Positions 50,420 through 59,399 of a stretch of DNA of 64,000 bases are shown here, one piece after another. Made by a program: the position numbers and the translations under genes. The stretch's first letter is position 1, and the number at the start of each line of letters is the position of its first letter. The stretch is from assembly GCF_014201355.1 (NCBI RefSeq), contig NZ_JACHEG010000001.1, forward strand, positions 992,001-1,056,000, written 5' to 3'. The notes beneath the pieces are model-generated. The model did no database searches. It had not been told where the DNA came from and was given only the letters and a program-made list of their open reading frames with translations. Source of the stretch: Aliirhizobium wenxiniae (GTDB lineage Bacteria > Pseudomonadota > Alphaproteobacteria > Rhizobiales > Rhizobiaceae).

Positions 50420-50843
50420 GGTAGCGATTTATCCGATGCCAGATCGCCACGCATCAGGATTTTTGTAACGGCACGTCGCAGACACTTCGAATGCGACAAA
50501 CCGATACCATTCTGGCTTTTGTCAGGGATAATCCGGAGACAAACATTCGCTATAAGGATTTTGTCGAAGAGTTCGAAATTCTTACCCGGTCAATGGTAGC
50601 GTCGAATTCTCCGTTGATGTTGACGCTGTGAAAAGAACCACCTTTCACAGCTCCTTGCTTTGGAAGCGCAACCGGAACCGCCGGTTTATTCTCGACCTCC
50701 AGTCAGGACACCACTCGGTTGCGCTTCCAGCCTCACCCCTCCACACAGGCAACTGTCTTCCTTTGTCCTTCGGCTTGAACTAAATCCCTTATTACGGGTT
50801 TCTGTTCATCGCAAAAGCCGCACCCAGAGAAGGAAGCTGTTCA
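50420..50843. other. intergenic region with a long-range palindrome
   Basis: 424 bp between the divergent response regulator and lipoprotein genes, without supported coding sequence. It holds the inverted repeat TGGAAGCGCAACCG (50661-50674) / CGGTTGCGCTTCCA (50716-50729), perfect over 14 bp. A smaller AACCGCCGGTT palindrome lies just inside the left arm, so the whole could fold as a branched hairpin of about 70 nt. It may be a small RNA, a rhizobial intergenic mosaic element or a leader structure. Confidence 0.5.
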
Positions 50844-51146
50844 ATGAAACAATTGCTTGTAATGGTTCTTGCGACAGTAGTGCTGACTGCCTGCAACTCC
50901 ACGGGCAACCCCGAATTTCGTGCGATAGATTATGGACCCGGCATAGCACCTATCGCCGGCAGCCTCACGTATGGCGGAAAATCGAAAGCTCGGCTTGGAA
51001 ACATGCCCGTCGGCTATACTTTCACTCACGAGTTTTTAAACGGCTTCGGAAACCGCGTCGAAGAGCGTTACCGCGTCCTGGAAGATGGTAGCCTCGATAT
51101 CTACAGCCGCCGGATCACGCCGATCACCATCGGCCACGGCTACTAA
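50844..51146 (+). CDS. small lipoprotein
   Basis: 100 residues. Signal peptide with lipobox 'VMVLATVVLTACNSTG' (lipidated Cys at about residue 17). The mature part is Gly/Tyr-rich ('IDYGPGIAPIAGSLTYGG', 'EERYRVLEDGSLDIYSRR'). AGAAGGAAG precedes the ATG. Envelope location is clear; function unknown. Confidence 0.8.
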   Translation: MKQLLVMVLATVVLTACNSTGNPEFRAIDYGPGIAPIAGSLTYGGKSKARLGNMPVGYTFTHEFLNGFGNRVEERYRVLEDGSLDIYSRRITPITIGHGY

Positions 51147-51233
51147 TTACTTCATCTGCGCGACAACGTTTTTACCTTGCGGAACAGACCGTCGCAGCGG
51201 TCGTTTTCCTCCTAACAAGAGATGGAGGCTACA

Positions 51234-51413
51234 ATGGCAGAAGACAGAGACGCGCGCGAAGCAGTTGAACGTGGCAGTGCCTACGCAGGGACCGGACGCC
51301 ATCCGGCAGCCGGGCCTCACGCCAAGGATCGCCTGACGGACCACGACAAGACACCGGGCACGGGGTCGCTGCCCGCAAAGGACAGCAAGGACACCGATTC
51401 CGGGCCGGAATGA
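51234..51413 (+). CDS. small hydrophilic protein
   Basis: 59 residues, MAEDRDAREAVERGSAYAGTGRHP, entirely hydrophilic and probably disordered, rich in Asp, Lys and Gly. The ATG at 51234 is chosen because GGAGG lies six bases upstream; an earlier ATG at 51222 overlaps that site. Function unknown; composition resembles stress-induced hydrophilins. Confidence 0.6.
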   Translation: MAEDRDAREAVERGSAYAGTGRHPAAGPHAKDRLTDHDKTPGTGSLPAKDSKDTDSGPE

Positions 51414-51525
51414 CCCGATAGCGTTGCGTTCATTCCTGGGCGTCCGCTCTCGCATGTAAGCGATACGGTCAATCTACTTGCCCGCCCCTCTCGCGCCGGT
51501 TAACACCGCATGAGGATAATGCGGG

Positions 51526-51924
51526 ATGGGCATGATGACGGACGGGACCATCACTCTTTATGAAGCGATCGGCGGCGATGCGGCAGTAAAAGCGTTGGTG
51601 AAGCGTTTTTACGATTTGATGGACACCTTACCCGAGGCACGCAATTGCCGTGCTATCCATCCAGAGAATCTCCAAGACAGCGAAGCGAAACTTTATGAAT
51701 ACCTGACGGGCTATCTCGGCGGCCCGCCCGTCTATGTCGAAAAATATGGCCATCCGCGACTGCGTTCCCGCCACTTCGGCGCAGCAATAGGGCCGGCCGA
51801 ACGCGACGAATGGCTTTTATGCTTCAGCCGCGCGCTGGACGAAACCATTGAAAATCCGAAACTACGCGACATCATCTGGCCGCCGATCGAGCGCCTTGGC
51901 CATCACATGCAGAACAGGGAATAG
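51526..51924 (+). CDS. group II truncated haemoglobin
   Basis: 132 residues. 'TLYEAIGGDAAVKALVKRFYDLMDTLPEA' is the family start, 'YLTGYLGGPPVYVEKYGHPRLRSRHF' contains the proximal-His F-helix region and 'WLLCFSRALDE' the Trp (G8) typical of group II. It binds O2 or NO and probably detoxifies NO or peroxide. Three clustered ATGs (51526, 51532, 51535) make the exact start uncertain. Confidence 0.93.
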   Translation: MGMMTDGTITLYEAIGGDAAVKALVKRFYDLMDTLPEARNCRAIHPENLQDSEAKLYEYLTGYLGGPPVYVEKYGHPRLRSRHFGAAIGPAERDEWLLCFSRALDETIENPKLRDIIWPPIERLGHHMQNRE

Positions 51925-51928
51925 GCTC

Positions 51929-52297
51929 TTGGAAAATTTAGCGAAACTGCGCCCGTTGTTTCTCTTCGTCAGCGGCTTGATGGGTCTGTCCGGCGTGGCG
52001 CTCGCGGCCGCAGCAAGCCATGGCGGCGACACGCAGTTCCTTGGCAATGCCTCCACCATGTGCCTTGCCCACGCACCGGTTCTGCTGGCGCTTTATCTTG
52101 GTCACGCAACATTCAGGACAGCCACGCTTTCTGCCCTCGCCCTTGGTCTGGGGACAATCCTTTTTGCCGGCGATCTCGTGTCGCGGCATTATCTCGGAGA
52201 CAGGCTTTTTCCATTTGCGGCACCGGCAGGCGGCTCGCTGATGATGCTCGGATGGCTATTGGTCGCGGCGGGCGCCTTTCTTGGCCGCCGCGCCTGA
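51929..52297 (+). CDS. DUF423 membrane protein
   Basis: 122 residues with four hydrophobic helices ('LFLFVSGLMGLSGVALAAAASHG', 'LAHAPVLLALYLGH', 'TLSALALGLGTILFAGDLVSRHYLG', 'GGSLMMLGWLLVAAGAF'). The N-terminal GLxGVALGAxxAHG-like motif and the GTxLFxGDL motif are DUF423. A TTG start with AGGGA eight bases upstream is chosen; it follows the haemoglobin gene by four bases, so it is probably coupled to it. Confidence 0.8.
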   Translation: MENLAKLRPLFLFVSGLMGLSGVALAAAASHGGDTQFLGNASTMCLAHAPVLLALYLGHATFRTATLSALALGLGTILFAGDLVSRHYLGDRLFPFAAPAGGSLMMLGWLLVAAGAFLGRRA

Positions 52298-52319
52298 CCA
52301 TTCATGTCGTCTGCCGGCT

Positions 52320-52541
52320 TTACCGGCGGAACAACAGCACTTTACCCGCCTCCCAGGAAGGTACGGTCGCGGGGCTTATAGTGGCATGGGCGGGAAAACG
52401 GACGACATTACCGTCGCCTCGCTCGTCCCGACTACGGCTCGCCAGAATCTCGTAAAGTTCCGGCACCAGTCCCTCCCCATTCTGCTCAGCCAATTTGTGC
52501 AGGCCGATAAACAGGCTGGGATCAGGACGCTCGTCTTTCAT
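52320..52541 (-). CDS. hypothetical 73-aa protein
   Basis: MKDERPDPSLFIGLHKLAEQNGEGLVPELYEILASRSRDERG; the first half is helical and the rest polar. AAGGAT precedes the ATG. It overlaps the end of the DUF2325 gene by 20 bases, so it is translated from the same message. Function unknown. Confidence 0.6.
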   Translation of the reverse strand: MKDERPDPSLFIGLHKLAEQNGEGLVPELYEILASRSRDERGDGNVVRFPAHATISPATVPSWEAGKVLLFRR

Positions 52542-52932
52542 CACTTTTATCCTTCATCGTCTGGAGCGCACGTTCAAGGCTCGATTTAGAGCCATTACGC
52601 AGCGGGACGAAGGCGACGCCGAACTTCTTGCAGCCCGTCTTCACCCTCAGACACGCATCGTGGCTGATACAGTCGATGGGGCAGAAAACGCAGTCGACAG
52701 AGGGAAGGACGGTATCGATACGGGAGACTGCCTCACGCAGGCCACCGTCATGATGGATCAGTTCAGCCCCGTGACGAGTCGCAATTGCACGCAGATGAGC
52801 GACCTGGCAGTCACGGCCACCTACATAAAGGAAGCTGCGGACATCGATCGCATCACGATCCGGTTTCGCCTGCTGGGGTGCAGGTGCCGCCTCGCTTGCG
52901 CCGCCATTCTTCCGTTTCTGCTTCTTCGCCAT
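52522..52932 (-). CDS. DUF2325 domain protein
   Basis: 136 residues. A Lys-rich, Pro/Ala-rich N-terminus of about 30 residues precedes the DUF2325 domain: 'FLYVGGRDCQVAHLRAIATRHGAELIHHDGGLREA', 'VDCVFCPIDCISHDACLRVKTGCKKFGVAFVPLR', with four to five Cys that could bind metal. The family is widespread and uncharacterised. First gene of a two-gene unit. Confidence 0.85.
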   Translation of the reverse strand: MAKKQKRKNGGASEAAPAPQQAKPDRDAIDVRSFLYVGGRDCQVAHLRAIATRHGAELIHHDGGLREAVSRIDTVLPSVDCVFCPIDCISHDACLRVKTGCKKFGVAFVPLRNGSKSSLERALQTMKDKSDERRAS

Positions 52933-53093
52933 CACGCCTCGCCTGATCGATTCTCGTCTCGGGAACCTTCGGTGAGCGGCACCTTAGATAAGTTGACTAT
53001 CAGAGTAAAGATTAAACGTGAGGATCATACTCATATTTATTCGGCCATCTGAACGGCATTGGAAGCAGCCGCAGATCGCCCCTTCAACGTCTC

Positions 53094-53417
53094 TTAGAGG
53101 CGGTTCTCGACCGACGTCATGCGGATACCGACAAAATTGTCGCGGTCGTCGGACACGATTTCGCCATGGCCGATCGTCTTTCCGTTCACCTGAATCTCGA
53201 CAGGCTCACCAAAGCGTTTGTCGAGCCTGAACCATGATCCCTGCTTGGCTGCTGCCAATTGAGCGACAGAAACCTTCGCCCTACCGATGACAACCTGAAC
53301 TTCAACGGGAATTTCGCCAAGACGGGCGCGAGAAGGAACTGGCTGCACGGAGCTTTCCTCCGACATCGGAAATTCTGGAAATACCGGAGACGGCTTGGCG
53401 GCAATGTCGTCAATCAT
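53094..53417 (-). CDS. isolated FliN/SpoA-domain protein
   Basis: 107 residues. The SpoA (surface presentation of antigens) core is at about 30-105: 'ARLGEIPVEVQVVIGRAKVSVAQLA...GSWFRLDKRFGEPVEIQVNGKTIGHGEIVSDDRDNFVGIRMT'. In flagellar motors FliN forms the C-ring base. No flagellar gene is nearby, so this is either a displaced fliN or a paralogue with another partner. AGAAGG precedes the ATG by nine bases. The PilZ gene follows upstream on the same strand. Confidence 0.85.
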   Translation of the reverse strand: MIDDIAAKPSPVFPEFPMSEESSVQPVPSRARLGEIPVEVQVVIGRAKVSVAQLAAAKQGSWFRLDKRFGEPVEIQVNGKTIGHGEIVSDDRDNFVGIRMTSVENRL

Positions 53418-53576
53418 AATGGTCACCTTCTGAAATGTGCGGGGCGCGACTCACTCAAAAATAAACGCTGCGACACCCGCATTCGCCCCGGACAGGCAGC
53501 CGTCCTTAACGAGTCGTTAACTTCCACAGTTGACGGATCATAAAGACGCAAACACGACAGGTGGTCACGAAACCGA

Positions 53577-54002
53577 TTACGAATGCCCGCTGCGCATCGT
53601 ACGTGTCCGTACAACTGTGGAAGCGCGCATCCGCTTCAGCGTCGTCAAAGGTAGTCCGCCCTTGGCCAGGGAATTGATAAAAAATGTGTCTTCAGCCTGC
53701 GAAAACACGAGGACCATCTTATCTTTCATTACGTTCCGCTTGGCACAGGTGAAGATGACCTCGTTCTCGCCAAGACAGAGATAGAAGTGGTCTGGCAGAA
53801 ACTCCACCGCCCCGGTCTGAATGAGAGCACCGGTCTCGCATATCCCGACAATCCGGACCTGCAGGCTGGAAAAGGACTTCACTCCGCCATTCGGATAAAC
53901 GGCACGCGCGACAATGTTAGTCCTGCGATATCGGACGTGCGGATTGTCGTTCGCCCCATAGAACTGCGCAAGATAATGGCGAGGCTTGCTGTTCTCCAAC
54001 AT
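53577..54002 (-). CDS. PilZ-like domain protein
   Basis: 141 residues. 'RYRRTNIVARAVYPNGG' and 'IVGICETGALIQTG' occupy the places of the c-di-GMP-binding RxxxR and (D/N)xSxxG motifs, but the second reads C-E-T-G-A, so ligand binding is uncertain. The following beta-barrel pattern ('FYLCLGENEVIFTCAKRN') supports PilZ. It lies upstream of the SpoA gene on the same strand, with a 159-bp gap. Confidence 0.65.
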   Translation of the reverse strand: MLENSKPRHYLAQFYGANDNPHVRYRRTNIVARAVYPNGGVKSFSSLQVRIVGICETGALIQTGAVEFLPDHFYLCLGENEVIFTCAKRNVMKDKMVLVFSQAEDTFFINSLAKGGLPLTTLKRMRASTVVRTRTMRSGHS

Positions 54003-54363
54003 TATGGCGACCCGGAAATGGTTAAAACAATCTTAACACCGTACCGAACTGGGAAAACACGTTCAATTATCAGATTTAAGGGGTATTTCAGATACTTGGC
54101 ACATTCGCAAAAGAGTAAGTCCGCCCGCGATGGGAGGCCGTCGTGAATAGTGAAAATGCTTATCGGAGGGCTGGAAACTGTCGACAAGCCGGTGGCTTGA
54201 CGGAAAACGGGAGGCAGAGACACCTGTCCCGATGCGGGCAACCGCAAGCCTTATGACTTGCGCTCCCGCGGCAAGGCCGCCCGCATGGCAGGCGGCCGAT
54301 TACCCTTGAATCATAGCCTCACAGTCCAGCGAAGGACCGCAAAGACAGAGACGCCGAGCCCCC
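54003..54363. other. gene-free stretch before acuI end
   Basis: About 360 bp between the PilZ start and the acuI stop. A hairpin GGCCGCC / GGCGGCC (54275-54297) without T-tract is the only clear structure. The open frame at 54002-54247 on the minus strand looks non-coding. Confidence 0.45.
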
Positions 54364-55359
54364 TCAGGCGGTGACGTCGATGACGACACGGCCTCTGATC
54401 TGGCCGTCGATGATGGCCTGCGCAAGTTCCGGCAGTTTCGACATCGGCTCGACAGTCGTGATGGCGTCGAGCTTGGTCTTGTCGAGGTCACGCGCCAGCC
54501 TGCTCCATGCCGAAAGACGCTGCTCCTTCGGCGCCATGACCGAGTCCACCCCGATCAGGGCAACGCTGCGCAGGATATGCGGCAGAACGGTCCCCGGAAG
54601 ATCCGCACCGCCCGCCAGACCACAGGCGGCGATCGCCCCGCCCCGCGCGGTCTGCGCCAGCGCATTGGCAAGCGTCGTCGAGCCGACGCTGTCGACGCCG
54701 CCAGTCCAGCGTTCCTTCTGCAGTGGTCCGCCCTTCTGCTGCAACTCGGCGCGATCGATGAAATTCGTCGCACCGAGCGATTCAAGATAAGGATGGGTTT
54801 CGGGCCGACCCGTCGAGGCGGTGACCTTGTAGCCGCGGGCGGAAAGCAGCGCGATCGCCACCGATCCGACGCCACCGGCAGCACCGGTCACCAGCACCTC
54901 GCCCTCACCCGGCTTGATCGCGCCCCATTTTTCAAGCGCATCGACGCAAAGCGCCGACGTGTAGCCCGCGGTGCCGATCGCCATCGCCTGCTGCAGGGAA
55001 AATGCATCCGGTAGCGGGATCAGCCATTCGGCCTTCACCCGCTGATAGCGCCCATATGCGCCCGGTTCGGTTTCCGAAAGGCCCCAACCGTTCACGATCA
55101 CCTTGTCGCCCGGCTTCCATTCTGCCGACCGTGACTCGACGACCGTGCCGGAAATATCGATACCGGCGATCAGCGGCGTGCGGCGGGCAATACGGCCTTT
55201 GCCGGTGATTGCCAGCCCGTCCTTGTAGTTCAGCGTCGAGTAGGCGATCTCGACGAGGACATCGTTGTCGGGCAAGTCTTTGAGGGAAACCTCCCGAAAG
55301 CCCGCGGCCGGCTTGCCGTCGACAGTGTCGATGACCATCGCTCTGAACGTTTCAACCAT
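54364..55359 (-). CDS. acuI: acrylyl-CoA reductase AcuI / YhdH-type oxidoreductase
   Basis: A 331-residue NADPH-dependent medium-chain reductase without zinc. 'FRAMVIDTVDGKPAAGFREVS' start, 'EIAYSTLNYKDGLAITGKGRIARRTPLIAGIDISGTV' substrate part, and Rossmann motif 'VLVTGAAGGVGSVAIALL'. AcuI reduces acryloyl-CoA to propionyl-CoA in DMSP or 3-hydroxypropionate metabolism; YhdH members are also annotated as quinone reductases. It stands alone, upstream of a divergent preT. Confidence 0.88.
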   Translation of the reverse strand: MVETFRAMVIDTVDGKPAAGFREVSLKDLPDNDVLVEIAYSTLNYKDGLAITGKGRIARRTPLIAGIDISGTVVESRSAEWKPGDKVIVNGWGLSETEPGAYGRYQRVKAEWLIPLPDAFSLQQAMAIGTAGYTSALCVDALEKWGAIKPGEGEVLVTGAAGGVGSVAIALLSARGYKVTASTGRPETHPYLESLGATNFIDRAELQQKGGPLQKERWTGGVDSVGSTTLANALAQTARGGAIAACGLAGGADLPGTVLPHILRSVALIGVDSVMAPKEQRLSAWSRLARDLDKTKLDAITTVEPMSKLPELAQAIIDGQIRGRVVIDVTA

Positions 55360-55582
55360 TTCGTCACTCCAATTGCTTTGATCTACGGAATGGTATTTAG
55401 GGCCGCCGCGGGTTCCGGCTATTGATACAGGTCACGATCGTCGGAACCGGACACCCCCGCGATCCGCCGCATGGTGCATCATCGGCAAGCTTGCCGGCAA
55501 AAATTTTACCGTTTGATAAAATTTTGAGCCGTGTTACGATCTGCCCAATAGTTGTCCATAACCATATAATGAGGGAACTCGG

Positions 55583-56944
55583 ATGGAGCGACTGGGAAGC
55601 GGGATCGAGGCCGGCAGGCTCTCGACCAACGAATACGTATCGAATTTTTCCGACCTTCACCCACGCCTCGACAAGCATGAGGCGCTGGTGGCAGCAGACC
55701 GCTGTTACTTCTGTTACGACGCGCCGTGCATGACGGCCTGTCCCACCGCCATCGATATCCCGCTTTTCATCCGGCAGATATCGACTGGCAACCCGCTCGG
55801 ATCTGCACAGACCATCTTCGCCCAGAATATTCTCGGCGGCATGTGTGCCCGCGTCTGTCCCACCGAAACGCTGTGCGAGGACGTTTGCGTCCGCAACACG
55901 GCCGAGGACCGTCCGGTCGAGATCGGCAGGCTGCAACGTTACGCAACCGACATCGCCATGGAGACAGGACGGCAGTTCTTCGAGCGCAAGGCCCCGAGCG
56001 GCAAGAAGATCGCGGTGGTCGGCGCAGGTCCCGCAGGCCTTGCCGCGGCACATCGTCTGGCGGTCAACGGCCACGAGGTGATAATTCTCGAAGCTCGTGA
56101 AAAGTCCGGCGGCCTCAACGAATACGGCATTGCCACCTACAAGGCGGTCGATGATTTCGCCCAGCGCGAAGTCGATTATGTCACCGCCATCGGCGGCATC
56201 ACCATCGAACACGGCAGGGCTCTCGGCCGCGATTACTCGCTGTCCGACCTCAGCACGGAATATGATGCCGTCTTCCTCGGCATGGGCCTGTCCGGCGTCA
56301 ACGGCCTCGGCATTGAGGGTGAAGACCTGTCCGGTGTGGAAGATGCGGTCGATTTCATTGCAGCGCTTCGTCAGGCTGAAGACAAGGCAACGATCCCGGT
56401 CGGACGCCGTGTCGTCGTGCTCGGTGGCGGCATGACCGCCATCGATGCAGCGATCCAGGCAAAGCTGCTTGGCGCGGAGGAAGTGACGATCTGTTATCGC
56501 CGCGGCAAGGAAAACATGAACGCCTCGGAATACGAACAGGATCTCGCGGCCTCGAAAGGCGTCATCATCCGCCACTGGCTGGCGCCGAAATCGATCATCG
56601 GCAAGGACGGAAAGGTCGCCGGCATCGAGGTAGAATATACCGCGATGGCTGACGGCAAGCTTGCCGGCACCGGCGAGACCGGCATCATCGCCGCCGACCA
56701 GATCTTCAAGGCCATCGGCCAGACCTTCTCAGCCACCGGCCTCGGCGCCCTGCAGTTCGAGAAAGGCAAGATTGTCGTTGACGTTCAGGGCCGCACATCG
56801 ATTGAAAACGTCTGGGCCGGCGGCGACTGTATCGGCCACGGCGAAGACCTCACCGTCTCGGCCGTCGCTCAAGGGCGCGACGCCGCCGAAAGCATCAACA
56901 GCATGCTTGCCGCCGGTTCTCAACCGGCCAGTGCAGTGGCCTGA
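55583..56944 (+). CDS. preT: dihydropyrimidine dehydrogenase subunit PreT
   Basis: 453 residues, NAD-dependent dihydropyrimidine dehydrogenase flavoprotein subunit. The N-terminal iron-sulfur region has 'RCYFCYDAPCMTACPTAIDIP' and 'MCARVCPTETLCEDVCVRN'. The two dinucleotide sites are 'KIAVVGAGPAGLAAAHRLAV' (FAD) and 'RVVVLGGGMTAIDAAIQAKLLG' (NAD). With PreA it reduces uracil and thymine at the expense of NADH. Starts the preT-preA operon (15-bp gap, with GGGGAGAG before preA). Confidence 0.95.
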   Translation: MERLGSGIEAGRLSTNEYVSNFSDLHPRLDKHEALVAADRCYFCYDAPCMTACPTAIDIPLFIRQISTGNPLGSAQTIFAQNILGGMCARVCPTETLCEDVCVRNTAEDRPVEIGRLQRYATDIAMETGRQFFERKAPSGKKIAVVGAGPAGLAAAHRLAVNGHEVIILEAREKSGGLNEYGIATYKAVDDFAQREVDYVTAIGGITIEHGRALGRDYSLSDLSTEYDAVFLGMGLSGVNGLGIEGEDLSGVEDAVDFIAALRQAEDKATIPVGRRVVVLGGGMTAIDAAIQAKLLGAEEVTICYRRGKENMNASEYEQDLAASKGVIIRHWLAPKSIIGKDGKVAGIEVEYTAMADGKLAGTGETGIIAADQIFKAIGQTFSATGLGALQFEKGKIVVDVQGRTSIENVWAGGDCIGHGEDLTVSAVAQGRDAAESINSMLAAGSQPASAVA

Positions 56945-56959
56945 GGGGAGAGTTGAACC

Positions 56960-58273
56960 ATGGCTGATATCCGCAACAATTTCATCGGCATCAAATCCCC
57001 CAACCCGTTCTGGCTCGCCTCGGCACCGCCGACCGACAAGGCCTACAATGTCGAGCGCGCCTTCAAGGCCGGCTGGGGCGGCGTCGTCTGGAAGACGCTG
57101 GGCGAACAGGGGCCTCCGGTCGTCAACGTCAACGGCCCGCGCTACGGCGCGATCTGGGGCGCCGACCGCAGGCTTCTCGGCCTGAACAATATCGAACTGA
57201 TCACCGACCGCGACCTCTACACCAATCTCATCGAGATGAAGCAGGTGAAGAAGAACTGGCCGGATAGGGCAATCGTCGCCTCGATCATGGTCCCTTGCGA
57301 GGAAGAGGCCTGGAAGGCGATCCTGCCGCTGGTGGAAGAGACGGAAGTCGACGGCATCGAACTGAACTTCGGCTGTCCGCACGGCATGTCCGAACGCGGC
57401 ATGGGCTCCGCCGTCGGTCAGGTGCCGGAATATATCGAAATGGTGGTACGCTGGTGCAAGCAATATACCCGCATGCCGGTCATCACCAAGCTGACGCCCA
57501 ACATCACCGACATCCGGCACCCAGCCCGCGCCGCCAAACGCGGCGGCACCGATGCCGTATCGCTGATCAACACCATCTCCTCGATCGTCTCCGTCGATCT
57601 CGACAGCTTCTCGCCCAACCCGTCGATCAACGGCAAGGGATCGCATGGCGGCTATTGCGGTCCGGCGGTCAAGCCGATCGCGCTCAACATGGTGGCCGAG
57701 ATCGCTCGAGATCCGGAAACCTATGGCCTGCCCATTTCCGGCATCGGCGGGGTGACGACATGGCGTGATGCAGCCGAATTCCTGGCACTCGGTGCCGGCA
57801 ACGTGCAGGTCTGCACCGCCGCCATGACCTACGGCTTCAAGATCGTCGAGGAAATGATCACCGGCCTGTCCAACTGGATGGACACGAAGGGCCATCAAAC
57901 CCTGGACGACATCACCGGCCGCGCGGTGCAGAATGTCACCGACTGGCAGTATCTCAACCTCAACTACATCGCCAAGGCCCATATCGATCAGGACGCCTGC
58001 ATCAAATGCGGCCGCTGTCACATCGCCTGCGAGGATACGTCCCACCAGGCGATCACCGCAATGGTCGACGGAAAGCGGCATTTCGAGGTGAAGGAAGAGG
58101 ATTGCGTCGGCTGCAATCTTTGCGTCAACGTCTGTCCGGTGGAAAACTGCATCACCATGGAAGCCCTCCCCGCCGGCACCCTCGACAAACGCACCGGCCG
58201 CCCGGTCGATCCCAACTACGCCAACTGGACAAGCCACCCCAACAACCCGATGGCGCGACAGGCAGCGGAATAG
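56960..58273 (+). CDS. preA: dihydropyrimidine dehydrogenase subunit PreA
   Basis: 437 residues. A dihydroorotate-dehydrogenase-like TIM barrel ('NPFWLASAPPTDKAYNVERAFKAGWGGVVWKTL', 'VDGIELNFGCPHGMSERGMGSAVGQ') holds FMN. The C-terminal 2[4Fe-4S] ferredoxin domain has 'DACIKCGRCHIACEDTS' and 'CVGCNLCVNVCPVENCI'. Binds the pyrimidine. The downstream catabolic genes (dihydropyrimidinase, beta-ureidopropionase) are not in the window. Confidence 0.95.
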   Translation: MADIRNNFIGIKSPNPFWLASAPPTDKAYNVERAFKAGWGGVVWKTLGEQGPPVVNVNGPRYGAIWGADRRLLGLNNIELITDRDLYTNLIEMKQVKKNWPDRAIVASIMVPCEEEAWKAILPLVEETEVDGIELNFGCPHGMSERGMGSAVGQVPEYIEMVVRWCKQYTRMPVITKLTPNITDIRHPARAAKRGGTDAVSLINTISSIVSVDLDSFSPNPSINGKGSHGGYCGPAVKPIALNMVAEIARDPETYGLPISGIGGVTTWRDAAEFLALGAGNVQVCTAAMTYGFKIVEEMITGLSNWMDTKGHQTLDDITGRAVQNVTDWQYLNLNYIAKAHIDQDACIKCGRCHIACEDTSHQAITAMVDGKRHFEVKEEDCVGCNLCVNVCPVENCITMEALPAGTLDKRTGRPVDPNYANWTSHPNNPMARQAAE

Positions 58274-58287
58274 GATTGGAGAAGAAA

Positions 58288-58316
58288 GTCGGCCGCCCTA
58301 AATTCGGCCGACCTTC
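58288..58316. terminator. bidirectional terminator between preA and glxA-like gene
   Basis: GTCGGCCG / CGGCCGAC with a 9-nt loop, flanked by AAAG and CTT, between convergent genes. Confidence 0.7.
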
Positions 58317-59296
58317 TATTGCCCGAATGTCTTCCTGTAAGCCGCCGGGCTTGTGCCCAGTCGCTTGCGGAAATGATGACGCAAGGTTGCCTGTGTGCCG
58401 AAACCGCAGGCGATTGCGATATCGTCCAGCGAGGATGAAACCCGTTTTTCGAGTAACTCGCGCGCCAGCCTGACGCGCTCTTTCACCAGCCACTCTCCCA
58501 CGCTGTCGCCGGTCGCCGCCTCGAAACGGCGCTGGAACGTGCGCATGCTCATACCGGCCCGCTCCGCCAGCATGCGGATCGGCTGCTCTTCGAAAAGCCG
58601 CTCGCGCATCCAATCGATCAACGGCCCAAGCCTGAGACCTTCTCTCTCCTGCGGCACCGGCGAGGCGATGAACTGCGCTTGTCCTCCTTCGCGATGCGGC
58701 GGAACGACGAGCCTCCGGGCAACGCTATTGGCCGCCTCGGCGCCGAAATCGCCACGCACCACATGCAGGCAGAGATCGATACCGGCAGCACTTCCCGCAG
58801 CCGTCAGCGTATTGCCCTCATCCATATAGAGTACATCCGCATCGAAGGCGGCATCCGGATAAGCCTCGGCAATGGCCTCCACATAACGCCAATGCGTTGT
58901 CGCCCGCCGTCCGGATAGCAGACCAGCAGCAGCCAGAACCGCAACACCCGAACAGAGCGACATGACCCGTGCGCCACGCTGGTATGCTGCCTGCATCGCC
59001 TCGATCAACGGAGCCGGCACCGGCCCGCCGATCCCGCGCCAGCCCGGAACGATGATGAGGTCGGCCTCCGCCAGAACCTCCAGCCCGGCGTCGACGGAAA
59101 CGGTCAAGCCGCCAGCGGCCCGCAGCGGCCCCTGCTCCACGCCGGCGACTGAGAACCGATACCAGCCCTCCCCCATTTCCGGTCGTGCCAGACCGAAAAC
59201 CTCATAGGCGATGCCGAATTCGAAGGTGCAGAGCCCGTCATAGACAAGGGTGACGACATGCGGACCTTTTGTTCGGTGAGTAGCGATCTTTGGCAT
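58316..59296 (-). CDS. GlxA-type AraC regulator with DJ-1/PfpI domain
   Basis: 326 residues. An amidase-1/DJ-1-like N-terminal domain ('VVTLVYDGLCTFEFGIAYEVFGLARPE', 'VMSLCSGVAVLAAAGLLSGRRATTHW' with the nucleophile-elbow Cys) is followed by an AraC DNA-binding domain (about 225-320: 'LAERAGMSMRTFQRRFEAATGDSVGEWL', 'IAIACGFGTQATLRHHFRKRLGTSPAAYR'). ATG giving MPKIATHRTKGP is preferred. Divergent from the rhodanese gene, which it probably controls. Confidence 0.92.
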   Translation of the reverse strand: MPKIATHRTKGPHVVTLVYDGLCTFEFGIAYEVFGLARPEMGEGWYRFSVAGVEQGPLRAAGGLTVSVDAGLEVLAEADLIIVPGWRGIGGPVPAPLIEAMQAAYQRGARVMSLCSGVAVLAAAGLLSGRRATTHWRYVEAIAEAYPDAAFDADVLYMDEGNTLTAAGSAAGIDLCLHVVRGDFGAEAANSVARRLVVPPHREGGQAQFIASPVPQEREGLRLGPLIDWMRERLFEEQPIRMLAERAGMSMRTFQRRFEAATGDSVGEWLVKERVRLARELLEKRVSSSLDDIAIACGFGTQATLRHHFRKRLGTSPAAYRKTFGQ

Positions 59297-59399
59297 GATA
59301 TTTACGCTGCAAGTCATGTTGGCCAATTTCGACCATCCCTATCATCAGGCATGATCACCCGCAACAAAGCCTCCAGCAACACTAGGAAAGGATCGCCTC

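Noticed and set aside
54002-54247. An 81-codon minus-strand frame upstream of the PilZ gene
   Set aside because: No ribosome binding site, no family resemblance, atypical composition.
56729-58237. A 502-codon open frame antisense to preA
   Set aside because: preA is certain from its barrel and ferredoxin motifs; the antisense frame has no motif or ribosome binding site.
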